Assembly: GCF_000219585.1 (NCBI RefSeq)
Contig: NC_015731.1
Location: forward strand, 3,038,001 to 3,102,000
Source of the DNA: Nitrosomonas sp. Is79A3
GTDB taxonomy: Bacteria; Pseudomonadota; Gammaproteobacteria; Burkholderiales; Nitrosomonadaceae
Length of the DNA stretch: 64,000 nt
Reading direction: 5' to 3'
Shown piece by piece: positions 1-9,233 of this stretch. The notes beneath the pieces were generated by a model. It had not been told where the DNA came from and ran no database searches. It saw nothing but the letters and a program-made list of their open reading frames with translations. Numbering within the stretch: the first letter of the stretch is position 1; the number at the start of each line of letters is the position of its first letter. Position numbers and translations under genes: made by a program.

Positions 1-212
1 TTCTGGCCGAAGGCGAGCGTTATGATGATCTGGCCAATACCCGTAAACTGGACAGTTACGTCAAATTTGATCTGCGTGCTGAATATATCTTGAACAAACA
101 TTGGCGCTTGCAGGGACGTATTGAAAATTTATTTAATGAACGCTATGAAACAGCTGCATTCTTCAATCAACCAGGGCGGAATTTCTTTGCCATGGTACGT
201 TATCAACCTTAA
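1..212 (+). CDS. btuB: TonB-dependent vitamin B12 receptor, C-terminal end (partial)
   Basis: An open frame runs from the window edge (first full codon at base 3) to a TAA at 210-212 and gives about 69 residues. These look like the last strands of a TonB-dependent outer-membrane barrel: alternating polar and hydrophobic residues, with the typical near-terminal block IENLFNERYE. The next genes are all for cobalamin transport or assembly, so BtuB, the outer-membrane cobalamin receptor, is the best call. The protein ends in YQP rather than the usual aromatic residue. Its start and any B12 riboswitch lie upstream of the window. Confidence 0.8.
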   Translation, partial: LAEGERYDDLANTRKLDSYVKFDLRAEYILNKHWRLQGRIENLFNERYETAAFFNQPGRNFFAMVRYQP

Positions 213-225
213 CAAGGAGTTAAAT

Positions 226-810
226 ATGTTGACTTTATCCACCCGCAATCAAATGGCTATCGGATTGTTACTTGTGTTATTGATGATTCTCACCCGCAGC
301 CATCACTTTGCCTCGGTACATAATCTGGCAGATGCCTCTTGGGCCATTTTCTTTCTGGCCGGAGTCTATCTGCGTTCTGCATGGCCATTACTGGGTTTCT
401 TTGCTTTGAGCTGGTGGCTGGACTTTGCAGCTTATACTTGGGGCGGCGTCAGTGATTTTTGTATCACACCGGCTTATGTGTTCCTGCTACCGGCTTATGC
501 TTCGTTATGGCTGGCTGGCCGCTGGTACGCCAAGCAATACCAATTTACATGGCATACCGTAGCGCCGCTTTCTCTCAGTGTCATAGCAGGTTTAATTCTG
601 TGTGAATTATTTTCCAGCGGCGGCTTTTATTTTTTCTCCGGTCGAATTGCGGAAACGTCCTTTAGCGAATTTGGCGAGCAAGTGATCAAATACTTCCCGC
701 TTTATATCGAGACATTCGTTTTTTATTTGGGCCTCGCCATCGTGATGCATACGCTATTTACGTTGATTATTCAGCAATTCAATAATCCACGTAACACCAC
801 AACGGGATAA
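226..810 (+). CDS. btuM: BtuM-like cobalamin transporter (solitary ECF S-component homologue)
   Basis: A 194-residue inner-membrane protein with about six hydrophobic segments. The ATG at 226 is chosen because AAGGAG lies 8 bases upstream and the longer open frame overlaps the btuB end. Length, topology and the segment GVSDFCITPAYVFLLPAY with Cys79 match BtuM, a solitary relative of ECF S-components. In the Thiobacillus denitrificans protein a cysteine at about residue 80 binds cobalt and removes cyanide from cyanocobalamin. It starts 13 bases after btuB and is followed 4 bases later by cobO, so the locus pairs outer- and inner-membrane uptake with adenosylation. No ATPase or BtuCDF partner is visible. 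Family assignment is from motif and context. Confidence 0.7.
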   Translation: MLTLSTRNQMAIGLLLVLLMILTRSHHFASVHNLADASWAIFFLAGVYLRSAWPLLGFFALSWWLDFAAYTWGGVSDFCITPAYVFLLPAYASLWLAGRWYAKQYQFTWHTVAPLSLSVIAGLILCELFSSGGFYFFSGRIAETSFSEFGEQVIKYFPLYIETFVFYLGLAIVMHTLFTLIIQQFNNPRNTTTG

Positions 811-814
811 CGGT

Positions 815-1420
815 ATGGTTGATTCCGAGCGTTCTGAACGCCACCGCACACGCATGCAACGCAAAAAAGAAGTCATTGATGCGGCGATTGCACGTGCGGA
901 TCGTGAACAAGGTTTACTGCTAATTCTCACTGGCAACGGCAAAGGCAAATCCAGTTCAGCATTCGGCATGATCGCACGGGCACTGGGTCATGGCATGCGC
1001 GTAGGCGTGGCGCAATTTATCAAAGGCCGCTCGGACACGGGCGAAGAAGCCTTTTTCCGTAAACAGGAGAATGTCATCTGGCATGTCTTAGGTGAAGGTT
1101 TTACTTGGGACACGCAAAATCTGGAACGCGACACGGAAACAGCACAGCGCGGCTGGGCCATCGTACAGGAAATGCTGCACGATCCAGCAATCGATCTAAT
1201 CGTGCTCGACGAACTGACCTATCCGCTCAAGTTTGGCTGGCTGGATTTAACCACGGTGCTGGGCGATCTGAAAAACCGCCCGCCCATGCAGCATGTCGTG
1301 ATTACCGGACGTAGCGCACCCGAAGCACTGTGCGAAGCTGCGGACACGGTTACTGAGATGACAGACATCAAGCACGCCTTTCGTGCCGGTATTCAGGCAC
1401 AGAAAGGCATTGACCTGTAA
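815..1420 (+). CDS. cobO: Corrinoid adenosyltransferase (CobO/BtuR family)
   Basis: 201 residues. It transfers the 5'-deoxyadenosyl group of ATP to reduced cob(I)alamin or cobinamide in the cytoplasm. The sequence has the modified P-loop GNGKGKSS near residue 40, then VAQFIKG, the FTWDTQ segment and VLDELTYPL, all typical of the CobA/CobO/BtuR type and unlike PduO or EutT. It starts 4 bases after btuM and is followed 4 bases later by cobQ. It would activate incoming B12 as well as intermediates for the downstream enzymes. Confidence 0.95.
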   Translation: MVDSERSERHRTRMQRKKEVIDAAIARADREQGLLLILTGNGKGKSSSAFGMIARALGHGMRVGVAQFIKGRSDTGEEAFFRKQENVIWHVLGEGFTWDTQNLERDTETAQRGWAIVQEMLHDPAIDLIVLDELTYPLKFGWLDLTTVLGDLKNRPPMQHVVITGRSAPEALCEAADTVTEMTDIKHAFRAGIQAQKGIDL

Positions 1421-1424
1421 CATC

Positions 1425-2906
1425 ATGACCACACAAACATTGATGGTTCAAGGCACCACTTCGGATGCGGGGAAGAGTATGCTGGTGACGGCATTATGCC
1501 GCTGGCTGGCACGTCAAGGTGTTAGTGTTGCGCCATTCAAACCGCAAAATATGGCACTCAATAGTGTTGTAACGGTTGATGGCGGAGAGATTGGTCGTGC
1601 GCAGGCAGTTCAAGCCTTGGCCGCTGGATTGGCACCGCATACGGATATGAATCCGGTATTGCTCAAACCCAATACAGATAAAAATGCGCAAATCATCATT
1701 CATGGTCATGCAATCGACAACATGGATGCTCGCGGATTTCATGATTATAAATCGATAGCACTGAAGGCAGCGCTCGAATCGCATTCGCGGCTCATCGAAA
1801 AATACGACAAGATTATTGTGGAAGGTGCCGGCTCACCGGTTGAAATCAATCTGCGTGCCAACGATATTGCAAATATGGGCTTTGCGGAAGCTGTCGATTG
1901 CCCGGTGATTCTCATTGCCGATATTGATCGCGGCGGTGTTTTTGCCCATCTAGTGGGCACACTGGCATTATTAAGCGAAAGTGAGCAGGCGCGCATCCAA
2001 GGTTTCATCATCAATCGCTTTCGTGGCGATATCGCATTACTTCAACCGGGACTAGACTGGCTGGAACAATATACAGGCAAGCCCGTATTGGGTGTTTTAC
2101 CTTATCTACAGGGCTTACATCTGGAAGCGGAAGATGCTTTACCGCGTACAACAGATTTTGTTGAACCTATGGAGCAGGATTGTCTTCGAGTTATTGTCCC
2201 TGCTTTACCACGCATCAGTAATCACACCGATTTTGACCCGTTGCGCTTGCATCCACAGGTCAATCTACAATTTATTGGTCCCGGAGAAACCATTCCACCT
2301 ACCGATTTGATCATACTACCGGGCTCCAAAAGCGTATGCGCTGATTTAAATTGGCTACGCGATCAAGGTTGGGAATTGGCAATCCGCCGGCACTTACGCT
2401 ACGGCGGAAAACTGATAGGTATCTGTGGCGGTTTCCAAATGCTGGGAAAACATATTCATGACCCCAACGGCCTTGAAGGTGACGCCGGTAGCGCACAAGG
2501 ATTTGCTTTCTTCGATATGGAAACAACGCTTGAACCAGAAAAATTACTGCGTAACACGCAGGGAACATTCGCCTTTAATAATGCAGTCATAACGGGTTAT
2601 GAGATCCATACAGGCATCACCACTTATCACACCCACTATCAACCTTCCGTTCATCTGACGCACAGTGATGATGGCGCAATCAGTGAGGATGGCTTGATAC
2701 TGGGAACCTATCTGCATGGCATTTTTGAATCACCTCCCGCCTGCGACGAATTATTAATCTGGTCCGGATTAGGTAATCTAAATCATAAACTTGATTACTA
2801 TGCGATACGCGACGTTCAAATTAATCGTTTAGCAGATTGTGTTGATCAATATCTGGATACTGCATATTTGCATCGTTTACTCAGCTTATCAGTGAAAACA
2901 TCATGA
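1425..2906 (+). CDS. cobQ: Cobyric acid synthase
   Basis: 493 residues, the usual family length. It amidates carboxyl groups b, d, e and g of adenosylcobyrinic acid a,c-diamide with glutamine and ATP. The N-terminal P-loop-like domain starts [12 protein letters not shown] and contains [10 protein letters not shown] and [12 protein letters not shown]. The C-terminal glutamine amidotransferase domain has the nucleophile block [10 protein letters not shown] and the late His of TYLHGIFE. The ATG at 1425 follows the cobO stop directly; an in-frame upstream ATG at 1383 would lie inside cobO and add residues absent from the family. The end overlaps cobU by 4 bases. Confidence 0.95.
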   Translation: MTTQTLMVQGTTSDAGKSMLVTALCRWLARQGVSVAPFKPQNMALNSVVTVDGGEIGRAQAVQALAAGLAPHTDMNPVLLKPNTDKNAQIIIHGHAIDNMDARGFHDYKSIALKAALESHSRLIEKYDKIIVEGAGSPVEINLRANDIANMGFAEAVDCPVILIADIDRGGVFAHLVGTLALLSESEQARIQGFIINRFRGDIALLQPGLDWLEQYTGKPVLGVLPYLQGLHLEAEDALPRTTDFVEPMEQDCLRVIVPALPRISNHTDFDPLRLHPQVNLQFIGPGETIPPTDLIILPGSKSVCADLNWLRDQGWELAIRRHLRYGGKLIGICGGFQMLGKHIHDPNGLEGDAGSAQGFAFFDMETTLEPEKLLRNTQGTFAFNNAVITGYEIHTGITTYHTHYQPSVHLTHSDDGAISEDGLILGTYLHGIFESPPACDELLIWSGLGNLNHKLDYYAIRDVQINRLADCVDQYLDTAYLHRLLSLSVKTS

Positions 2907-3433
2907 GGACAGGCAAAACATTGATTCTCGGCGGCGTCCGTTCAGGTAAAAGCCGGTTGGCAGAACGATTAGCCACGGAAAGCCAGCTTCCAGTTACCTA
3001 TATCGCAACAGCCACTATCGAAGACGACGAAATGCGAAAGCGAATTACCGCGCATCGGGTGCGACGTCCTGATCATTGGCAAGTCATTGAAGAGCCTTTA
3101 GAGCTAGCTTCAGTTCTGATCCAGAATGCAAATATAAAAAGCTGCTTATTAGTCGATTGCCTGACACTCTGGTTAACCAATTTATTGATTCAACCGGACA
3201 CATCAAAATTTGACACTGAGCGTGCGGCATTGATTAAAGCACTGCCTCATTTAACAGGAAAACTTATTCTAGTCAGCAACGAAACAAACATGGGAATCAC
3301 ACCAATGGGTGAACTGAGTCGGCGCTATTGTGATGAAGCCGGTAAATTGCACCAAGAAATTGCTCACCACTGCGAGCAAGTGGTTTTAACCGTTGCCGGA
3401 TTGCCTTTGATGCTCAAAGGAGAACGTGTGTGA
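2903..3433 (+). CDS. cobU: Adenosylcobinamide kinase / adenosylcobinamide-phosphate guanylyltransferase
   Basis: 176 residues. A bifunctional enzyme that phosphorylates adenosylcobinamide and then transfers GMP to it. The P-loop GGVRSGKS is at residues 10-17. The guanylylation-site region reads [13 protein letters not shown], with the family histidine, and further blocks are [11 protein letters not shown] and [12 protein letters not shown]. It is also called CobP. The ATG overlaps the cobQ stop (ATGA), and its own stop overlaps the GTG of cobT, which suggests coupled translation. Confidence 0.95.
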   Translation: MRTGKTLILGGVRSGKSRLAERLATESQLPVTYIATATIEDDEMRKRITAHRVRRPDHWQVIEEPLELASVLIQNANIKSCLLVDCLTLWLTNLLIQPDTSKFDTERAALIKALPHLTGKLILVSNETNMGITPMGELSRRYCDEAGKLHQEIAHHCEQVVLTVAGLPLMLKGERV

Positions 3434-4494
3434 CCGAACAAACTACCCTTAGCTGGCTGAATATACCATTAGCTATTCCTAACCTTGAAATGGCTCGACT
3501 AGCACAGCTACGCCAAGCACAACTGACTAAGCCACCCGGATCTCTCGGTCGCCTTGAAGAAATTGCTATTCAACTGGCCGCTTTGCAAAATACACAAAAA
3601 CCTTGCGTTGATCAGGTTCACATCGCAATATTTGCCGGTGATCATGGCATTGCAGCAGAAGGTGTCTCAGCGTTTCCGCAATCGGTAACCGGTGAGATGA
3701 TCCGTAACTTTGCAAACGGCGGCGGTGCAATCAATATTCTCGCTCGCACTCTGAAGGCTTCGCTTGAGATTATTAATCTGGGAACAGTGCAAGATATGCA
3801 GTCATTGATGGGTGTAGAGCATTTCAACCTGGGATCTGGCACAGCAAGTTTTCTTCACGAGCCCGCAATGACATGGAATCAACTGAATCGAGCATTGAGC
3901 GTTGGTTTTGAGGTAATTGAGCGCACAAAACAAAATAACAAACAATTATTTATCGGGGGCGAAATGGGAATTGGCAATACCACAAGCGCCACTGCTCTGG
4001 CGTGTGTCTTACTGAATGAGCAGCCTGCAATGCTGACTGGTTCCGGTACCGGACTTGACAGTGACGGCATCGCACATAAGATCAACGTCATTTCACAAGC
4101 ATTGTCTTTGCATAACCCAATCATCGATTCTCCTTTGGATGCGCTTCGCCGTGTCGGAGGATTTGAGATTGCTGCTTTGACCGGTGCGTATATTCATGGT
4201 GCGCAAATAGGATTACCGATGCTAATTGATGGTTTTATCAGTACAGTTGCTGCATTAACCGCTGAGCATATTTTGCCGGGATGTAAGAAGTGGTTCTTAT
4301 ATTCCCATAGATCTACAGAATCCGGACACGATACGATTCTCAAAGCGCTCGATGCAAAGCCGTTGATTGATTTAGACATGCGATTAGGAGAAGGTAGTGG
4401 CGCAGCGATCGCATTCAGTCTAATACTCATGGCCTGTAAGTTGCATAATGAAATGGCTACATTCTCAGAAGCCCAGGTTTCGCAAAAGAACTAA
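3430..4494 (+). CDS. cobT: Nicotinate-nucleotide--dimethylbenzimidazole phosphoribosyltransferase
   Basis: 354 residues. It makes alpha-ribazole phosphate from dimethylbenzimidazole and nicotinate mononucleotide, providing the lower ligand of cobalamin. Family blocks are clear: KPPGSLGRLE near the start, FAGDHGIAAEGVSAFPQSVT, GGEMGIGNTTSATAL, RVGGFEIAALTGA and the C-terminal LGEGSGAA with the catalytic Glu. It starts with GTG at 3430, overlapping the cobU stop by 4 bases. Its nicotinate-derived substrate loosely links this pathway to the NAD salvage genes near 33 kb. Confidence 0.95.
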   Translation: MTEQTTLSWLNIPLAIPNLEMARLAQLRQAQLTKPPGSLGRLEEIAIQLAALQNTQKPCVDQVHIAIFAGDHGIAAEGVSAFPQSVTGEMIRNFANGGGAINILARTLKASLEIINLGTVQDMQSLMGVEHFNLGSGTASFLHEPAMTWNQLNRALSVGFEVIERTKQNNKQLFIGGEMGIGNTTSATALACVLLNEQPAMLTGSGTGLDSDGIAHKINVISQALSLHNPIIDSPLDALRRVGGFEIAALTGAYIHGAQIGLPMLIDGFISTVAALTAEHILPGCKKWFLYSHRSTESGHDTILKALDAKPLIDLDMRLGEGSGAAIAFSLILMACKLHNEMATFSEAQVSQKN

Positions 4495-4507
4495 TCTCCA
4501 TTAAACC

Positions 4508-5104
4508 ATGATGACTTTTATTGATCTACTCAGACATGGTGAAACTGAGAACAATAATCGCTATTGCGGCAGCACTAATTATCCACTGACTCAACTCGGC
4601 TGGAAGCAAATGTGGAGCGCCATTGAAGAAAATCCATGCCAGTGGCAACAGATCATCACTTCGCCTTTAGCACGTTGCGCAAGCTTTGCACACGCACTAG
4701 GACAACAATATTCCATTCCGGTAACACAAGATGGCCGTATACAGGAAATTCATTTTGGAGAGTGGGAAGATCATTCTGCTTCTGAGTTGATGCAAACCGA
4801 TGCCGACGCTTTATCCCGTTTCTGGCATAATCCTCTGCATTATCCCCCTCCTAACAGCGAACATTTACTTGATTTCGAAGCGCGCGTATTGGCCGCATGG
4901 CAGGATATTCAGCAACAATTCAGCGGTAAGAAAGTTTTACTCATTTCGCATAGTGGCGTAATTCGCATCATTCTTTGTCATCTTCAGCAGCACCCGCTTG
5001 AACGTTTGCTAGAATTTTCGGTTAACCATGCAGATATCAAGCATGTATGTATCGAACAAACAGAACCCCCTCATGACCTGTATATTTCCAATCCTTATAC
5101 ATGA
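4508..5104 (+). CDS. cobC: Alpha-ribazole phosphatase (histidine phosphatase superfamily)
   Basis: 198 residues. It removes phosphate from alpha-ribazole 5'-phosphate or from adenosylcobalamin phosphate at the end of the nucleotide-loop pathway. The phosphohistidine motif LLRHGET is at residues 7-13, TSPLARC carries the phosphate-pocket Arg, and LLISHSGVIRI carries the second catalytic His. The ATG at 4508 is followed by another at 4511; the choice is open. It lies 13 bases after cobT and overlaps cobS by 4 bases. The superfamily is broad, so specificity rests on the neighbours. Confidence 0.88.
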   Translation: MMTFIDLLRHGETENNNRYCGSTNYPLTQLGWKQMWSAIEENPCQWQQIITSPLARCASFAHALGQQYSIPVTQDGRIQEIHFGEWEDHSASELMQTDADALSRFWHNPLHYPPPNSEHLLDFEARVLAAWQDIQQQFSGKKVLLISHSGVIRIILCHLQQHPLERLLEFSVNHADIKHVCIEQTEPPHDLYISNPYT

Positions 5105-5877
5105 TTAGGCCATTTCTCATTGCGATGCAATTCCTGACTCGATTACCCGTTCAGCTGGCAACACAGCCTAGCGAGAAAGACCTTGGATACTCCTTACTGT
5201 TCTATCCGCTTGTTGGTTTGATCATCGGGTCCATTCTCATTGGATTGGGCTGGCTGTTGACCGGCACACCACCGCTGGTGATTACTGCATTACTTATCAC
5301 TTCCTGGATATTACTAACCGGAGGATTACATCTGGACGGCCTAGCGGATAGTGCTGATGCTTGGATTGGCGGAATGGGCGATCAATTAAAAACACTGGCA
5401 ATTATGAAAGATCCGAGTTGCGGCCCAGCCGGTGTGGTGGCAATCGTAGTAATCATACTACTCAAGTTTGTAGCGCTACATACCACGATAATTGCTGGCG
5501 AATGGATCACTCTATTATTTGCTATTACTCTCGCCAGAACGTTATTACCGCTGCTGTTTCTGACCACACCGTACGTCAGAAGCAATGGATTAGGTTCATC
5601 ACTGTCTTCCAATCAGCCGCGACTATTGAGTATTTTAATCATAGTCGTAGTATTTATGCTTATGTTCCTAATAGCTGATATGCGCTATTTATTACTAGCA
5701 CTGACTGCACTCATTACGTTCTTCTTTTTACGCAATCTTATGATTCAACGAATCGGCGGAACAACGGGTGATACGGCAGGTGCCTTGGTAGAGATTACAG
5801 AAACTACTGTTTTATTGGTTTCGGTGATAACTATAAATATATACAGTATTATCAATACTATAATGAATCTGCAATAA
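5101..5877 (+). CDS. cobS: Adenosylcobinamide-GDP ribazoletransferase (cobalamin synthase)
   Basis: 258 residues, a polytopic inner-membrane enzyme that joins adenosylcobinamide-GDP to alpha-ribazole. The family signature GGLHLDGLADSADAW lies near residues 75-90, followed by KDPSCGPAGVVA and several hydrophobic helices, with GGTTGDTAGALVEITE near the end. It is the last gene of the cob cluster; its start overlaps cobC (ATGA). An AT-rich weak inverted repeat at 5873-5900 overlaps the stop and could help end transcription, but this is uncertain. Confidence 0.95.
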   Translation: MIRPFLIAMQFLTRLPVQLATQPSEKDLGYSLLFYPLVGLIIGSILIGLGWLLTGTPPLVITALLITSWILLTGGLHLDGLADSADAWIGGMGDQLKTLAIMKDPSCGPAGVVAIVVIILLKFVALHTTIIAGEWITLLFAITLARTLLPLLFLTTPYVRSNGLGSSLSSNQPRLLSILIIVVVFMLMFLIADMRYLLLALTALITFFFLRNLMIQRIGGTTGDTAGALVEITETTVLLVSVITINIYSIINTIMNLQ

Positions 5878-6568
5878 TTTTATAACCAGCAAAAATTATT
5901 CTGATAACTATATTTTTATCTTTTTTCGATTCGGCAAGCTTCTCTGTTGCTTCCGCCTCTTAATATCAAACACCACCCCATTGATTTATATGTCTATGAA
6001 CAATACCACTTTCAGTTTGATGCTTTCTGGGGATTATTAAAGCAATTAAGTGGCGACTTACCCTGCAATTTCGGAAAATTTTTCTGAAATTCGAACTTCA
6101 TACTGAAAATAGTATAGAGGCATATAAAGTTATTTCTAAAGTAGGTTACATCACCAAGAACTGTCGCAAAAAAATTATCAATCTAGCAGTTTCCATGCGT
6201 CAGCGCGAAAGGCTTTAGGGATAAATCCATAACTTTCACGCTGCCCGTGAAATTAGCACCAATCTTTTCCCCTTAAAAAGTTCTAATAGAAAACCTGGAA
6301 TGAAAGACTATCTCTTCGCGGCGACTCAAACTTAAACTAGGCTTCGTGCACACTCACGGAGTTTACTTGGAACAACAGTGTTTATATCGCTAGCAATGTA
6401 ACAAAATACAAAATCAACTGCCTTTTCAGCCAAAACCCTAATGATAGTTATCTTGTGCTATTTTCTGCTCGATTCTTCAGCTTTGGCATATCCAACATTC
6501 TTTTCTCATGAGTATGAGCTCAATAATCCCCGCTTATTTTTAAATCTTAATACAGATTTACAACCACT
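5878..6568. other. 691-bp gap between convergent cobS and amoD, no gene recognised
   Basis: I find no convincing gene on either strand. A short open stretch at about 5971-6087 translates to a plausible-looking peptide ending in a stop, but it has no start context and I recognise no family; it may be a decayed remnant. A 7-bp perfect inverted repeat (TTTCACG/CGTGAAA, loop of 5) lies at 6234-6252. No clear intrinsic terminator for amoD is visible. Confidence 0.5.
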
Positions 6569-7150
6569 TTAAGCTGCAGTTTGTTTATCTGATTTGCGTT
6601 TGCTTCGCATATAGAAGAAAACGCCAATTGCAAGCACCAGCACAACCGGTGCAATTATTGCCGATTTAGGTGTTGGACGGCCTTCTCCTACTGAGAATGG
6701 AAAGCGTGACACATAATCCTGTGCACCACCTGTCACTGTCACCAGTCCTACAAATTTACCTTTCTCCGGGAAAGTATGGTCTACAGTTATTGATGCCGTT
6801 GGGTATACCTTCGGCGGTAAATGAAATACTGTTATCGCATCCAGATTCTCTTCTGATCCCGTGTCACGAATAATCCGTACTTCCGTTTTTAGTGGGCGCA
6901 ATTCTTCTTGGATGTAATCCAGTGCGATCACTGTTTTTCCAACTTCCGGGATGTCTTCACAGAACTCTTCTTCTTGTGAGAGGGGTTGATAGCCCGTAAA
7001 GTGCATTCTGTAGGGCCCTACTGTCAATACACACATATCTTCCGCCAAAGCCAAGCCGCCATGCGCTTGTACTTGCGCTGTGAACATCATGCTCATTGCA
7101 AATAATACTGTCAATATTGCTTGCTTTATATCTATTATTCTTGCTGACAT
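6569..7150 (-). CDS. amoD: AmoD-type membrane-anchored protein (orf5 of the amo cluster)
   Basis: 193 residues. A signal peptide ends in QVQA, followed by HGGLALAEDMC; a C-terminal helix (about 163-182) ends in a basic tail, so the bulk should face the periplasm, anchored at its C-terminus. Members of the AmoD/PmoD group are copper-binding and needed for full ammonia or methane oxidation in some hosts. It shares with AmoE the order AHG, E-D-x-C, a Met/His block, YQP and FCEDIP/YCTDIP, so the two are paralogues. It lies 66 bases after amoE. The exact role is not settled. Confidence 0.85.
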   Translation of the reverse strand: MSARIIDIKQAILTVLFAMSMMFTAQVQAHGGLALAEDMCVLTVGPYRMHFTGYQPLSQEEEFCEDIPEVGKTVIALDYIQEELRPLKTEVRIIRDTGSEENLDAITVFHLPPKVYPTASITVDHTFPEKGKFVGLVTVTGGAQDYVSRFPFSVGEGRPTPKSAIIAPVVLVLAIGVFFYMRSKRKSDKQTAA

Positions 7151-7216
7151 TGTTTGAATTTCCTGTCGATAAATGGTTAGTTTATGATGACTTTCTTTTA
7201 GGTGTCATCGTGTAAT

Positions 7217-7801
7217 TCAGCTTTTCTTTGCACGACGCGAGGCTATCCAGTCTCTGAAACGCCTTGATCTGATGAGTTTATACCCAAGTATTGTTGTCAG
7301 CAATAGGCCGACTGCTGGTCCTATGGTTGCTCTGAATACTTCTGCATAATTAATCATTTCTACTCGCAAGTGATACTCATAGTTCAGTGGCGGCACTCCT
7401 TCCGCCGTGACCACTACGAGATATTTCCCTGGGTCCAACGCGCTGCTCATGCTGATGACACCATCTTGATACAGTGCAGGTCGTGCATTTGTGACGGTTT
7501 CTCCTTCACTTGCTTTGCTGCCTTTGATTACCTTTACGCCAATTGGCATATCACGCAATGCTGGATCTACTAAATCTATAACGAGTACGGTGCTGCCTGC
7601 CTTGGGTATATCCGTGCAATAATGTCCGCCTTCATCTACCTGTGGCTGGTAGGTACTGAGGTGAATCATGTTCTCGCCGATCCGGCGCATACAGCTGTCT
7701 TCTTCCATGGCAACTTTGCCATGTGCGCTAACTGTATTTGTGTAAAGTGCCATAACAAGTATAAAGACTGCGATCCCTGCTTGTGTTATTTGTCTTGTCA
7801 C
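7217..7801 (-). CDS. amoE: AmoE-type membrane-anchored protein (orf4 of the amo cluster)
   Basis: 194 residues, starting with GTG at 7801; AGGAGGA lies about 8 bases upstream and fixes the start. A signal peptide ends in TVSA, then HGKVAMEEDSC; a C-terminal hydrophobic segment (about 158-176) with a basic tail suggests a periplasmic domain anchored in the inner membrane. It is the paralogue of AmoD and sits where betaproteobacterial ammonia oxidisers carry orf4. A strong terminator precedes it, so expression is likely through read-through from amoCAB or a separate promoter. Confidence 0.85.
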   Translation of the reverse strand: MTRQITQAGIAVFILVMALYTNTVSAHGKVAMEEDSCMRRIGENMIHLSTYQPQVDEGGHYCTDIPKAGSTVLVIDLVDPALRDMPIGVKVIKGSKASEGETVTNARPALYQDGVISMSSALDPGKYLVVVTAEGVPPLNYEYHLRVEMINYAEVFRATIGPAVGLLLTTILGYKLIRSRRFRDWIASRRAKKS

Positions 7802-7904
7802 GACAAATCCTCCTCTTGGGTAAGCGCCTCTAATTTTGCCTGTTCTTCTAGTGTCCGCATTCTCTTTGTGTAGTACCCTAAATTTTACTTTGTTCTCTTC
7901 TACT

Positions 7905-7952
7905 GATAAAAAAGCCGGTACACCGGCTGTCTTGCGACAGTGGTGTACCGGC
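7905..7952 (-). terminator. Intrinsic terminator after amoB
   Basis: Read on the minus strand, an 11-bp perfect stem (GCCGGTACACC with GGTGTACCGGC, bases 7914-7924 and 7942-7952) encloses a second 5-bp stem with a TTGC loop. It is followed at once by TTTTTTATC. This is a textbook rho-independent terminator 18 bases after the amoB stop. It separates amoCAB from amoE and amoD, which would then be transcribed at lower level. Confidence 0.92.
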
Positions 7953-7970
7953 GTTGATGCTTAACTAAGC

Positions 7971-9233
7971 TTATAGCTTGGTAAAGACTGGGATAACTGC
8001 ACCAGCAATACTATTAATATAGCGATTGCCTTCTTGGTCCCAGGTCATCAGTAAGCCACCAAAGCGGCTTTCTGGGTCACCCAACAGTGCCATCAAACGT
8101 TGTACTTCCCACAACGCATCTTTGGCTTCCATCTTAACTTCACGGGTTTCTCCAGGCTGAATTCCTTTGTCGTCATCCATTGATAAACCAGTTGCTACCA
8201 GTTCTCTTGGATAATCTGGATCCAGGTGTTGCTGTCCCAATTTGTTAACAAAACGTACACCTGCTGTGGTGAATTCACCGATGTTGACCGCTGAGTCTCC
8301 ATTGTTGGTGATTTCCATGGTCACACGTAATGCGCGGCCTGGTACGTCATAGTTAGCATGTGTTACTTTGATTGCAACTGGGTTCGGTGCAATCGGCATT
8401 GGTGCTACTTTAGATTCACCAGCTTGGATCGGTACTGTGTATGGGTGCACGCTTTCTGTATAACGATAGCCTCCCCATACCACTGCACAGGTCAGGATCG
8501 CAACTGCCAATCCAACTTTTCTGTCCGTTGGTGATGTCAGTAACTCATCACCATACGCCAGCAATACACGGCTACGTGGCAGGAACATCGGTTTCGCTAC
8601 AAAGTAGCCAATCCAGAAGCAGCCGATAGCTAGCCATAATACATGCCAGAATATGCCATTGCTGAAGTTGAAATTCTCCAGGTCAATGGTTTTACCAGTC
8701 AGTGTGGTGATTGGGTTGGTGAAGTCATCCCAACTTCCAGAGATGTTCATCCAAGAGGCTGGGCCTGCAATAGGTCCTGCGTCCTTGATGTTTACCATCG
8801 CGTGCATGTGATGACGTCCTGGAATCCTTGCTTTCAGTTTCACTTCAAATTCATAGTCACGTCCAATTTCCAGTGGGCCTGATATGAAGGTCGGTTCGCC
8901 ATTCAGCTTGGTGCTTAAACGTACAAACACCGGGCTAGGACTTCCTACGTTAAAAAATGCACGTGTTGGCTTACCTACCGCACGTGGCCAATCTTCTGCT
9001 AAGTGAAACTTCCCTGTCATGGTAGCAATGTCATTGACTTTGGTGACTTTCGGTTGCCATTTCAAGTCGTACCATTGAATACTACGCATACGCAGGAACG
9101 GTTCTTGTGAACGTTCACCGTGTGCCGCTGCCGGTGCTACGTCTACTACCAGCGTTACCGCCAGTGATGCCGCTCCTATCGCAGCTCCATACAGGCCTAA
9201 TACGCCCAGCTTTAAAATGCTTTTTATATTCAT
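7971..9233 (-). CDS. amoB: Ammonia monooxygenase subunit B
   Basis: 420 residues. The mostly periplasmic subunit of membrane-bound ammonia monooxygenase. A signal peptide ends in APAAA, leaving His38-Gly as the expected mature N-terminus; His38 with His142 and His144 (block RHHMHAM) match the copper ligands His33, His137 and His139 of Methylococcus PmoB. Two helices (about 195-215 and 240-260) separate two cupredoxin-like domains. The ATG overlaps the amoA stop by one base (TAATG), so the two are translationally coupled. Confidence 0.98.
   Translation of the reverse strand: MNIKSILKLGVLGLYGAAIGAASLAVTLVVDVAPAAAHGERSQEPFLRMRSIQWYDLKWQPKVTKVNDIATMTGKFHLAEDWPRAVGKPTRAFFNVGSPSPVFVRLSTKLNGEPTFISGPLEIGRDYEFEVKLKARIPGRHHMHAMVNIKDAGPIAGPASWMNISGSWDDFTNPITTLTGKTIDLENFNFSNGIFWHVLWLAIGCFWIGYFVAKPMFLPRSRVLLAYGDELLTSPTDRKVGLAVAILTCAVVWGGYRYTESVHPYTVPIQAGESKVAPMPIAPNPVAIKVTHANYDVPGRALRVTMEITNNGDSAVNIGEFTTAGVRFVNKLGQQHLDPDYPRELVATGLSMDDDKGIQPGETREVKMEAKDALWEVQRLMALLGDPESRFGGLLMTWDQEGNRYINSIAGAVIPVFTKL

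Noticed and set aside
5971..6087. Possible peptide after cobS
   Set aside because: There is no start codon with a ribosome site and no recognised family; too short and too uncertain to list as a gene.
7370..7873. Plus-strand open frames opposite amoE
   Set aside because: They are rich in Cys and His in random order and lie opposite a well-supported gene.
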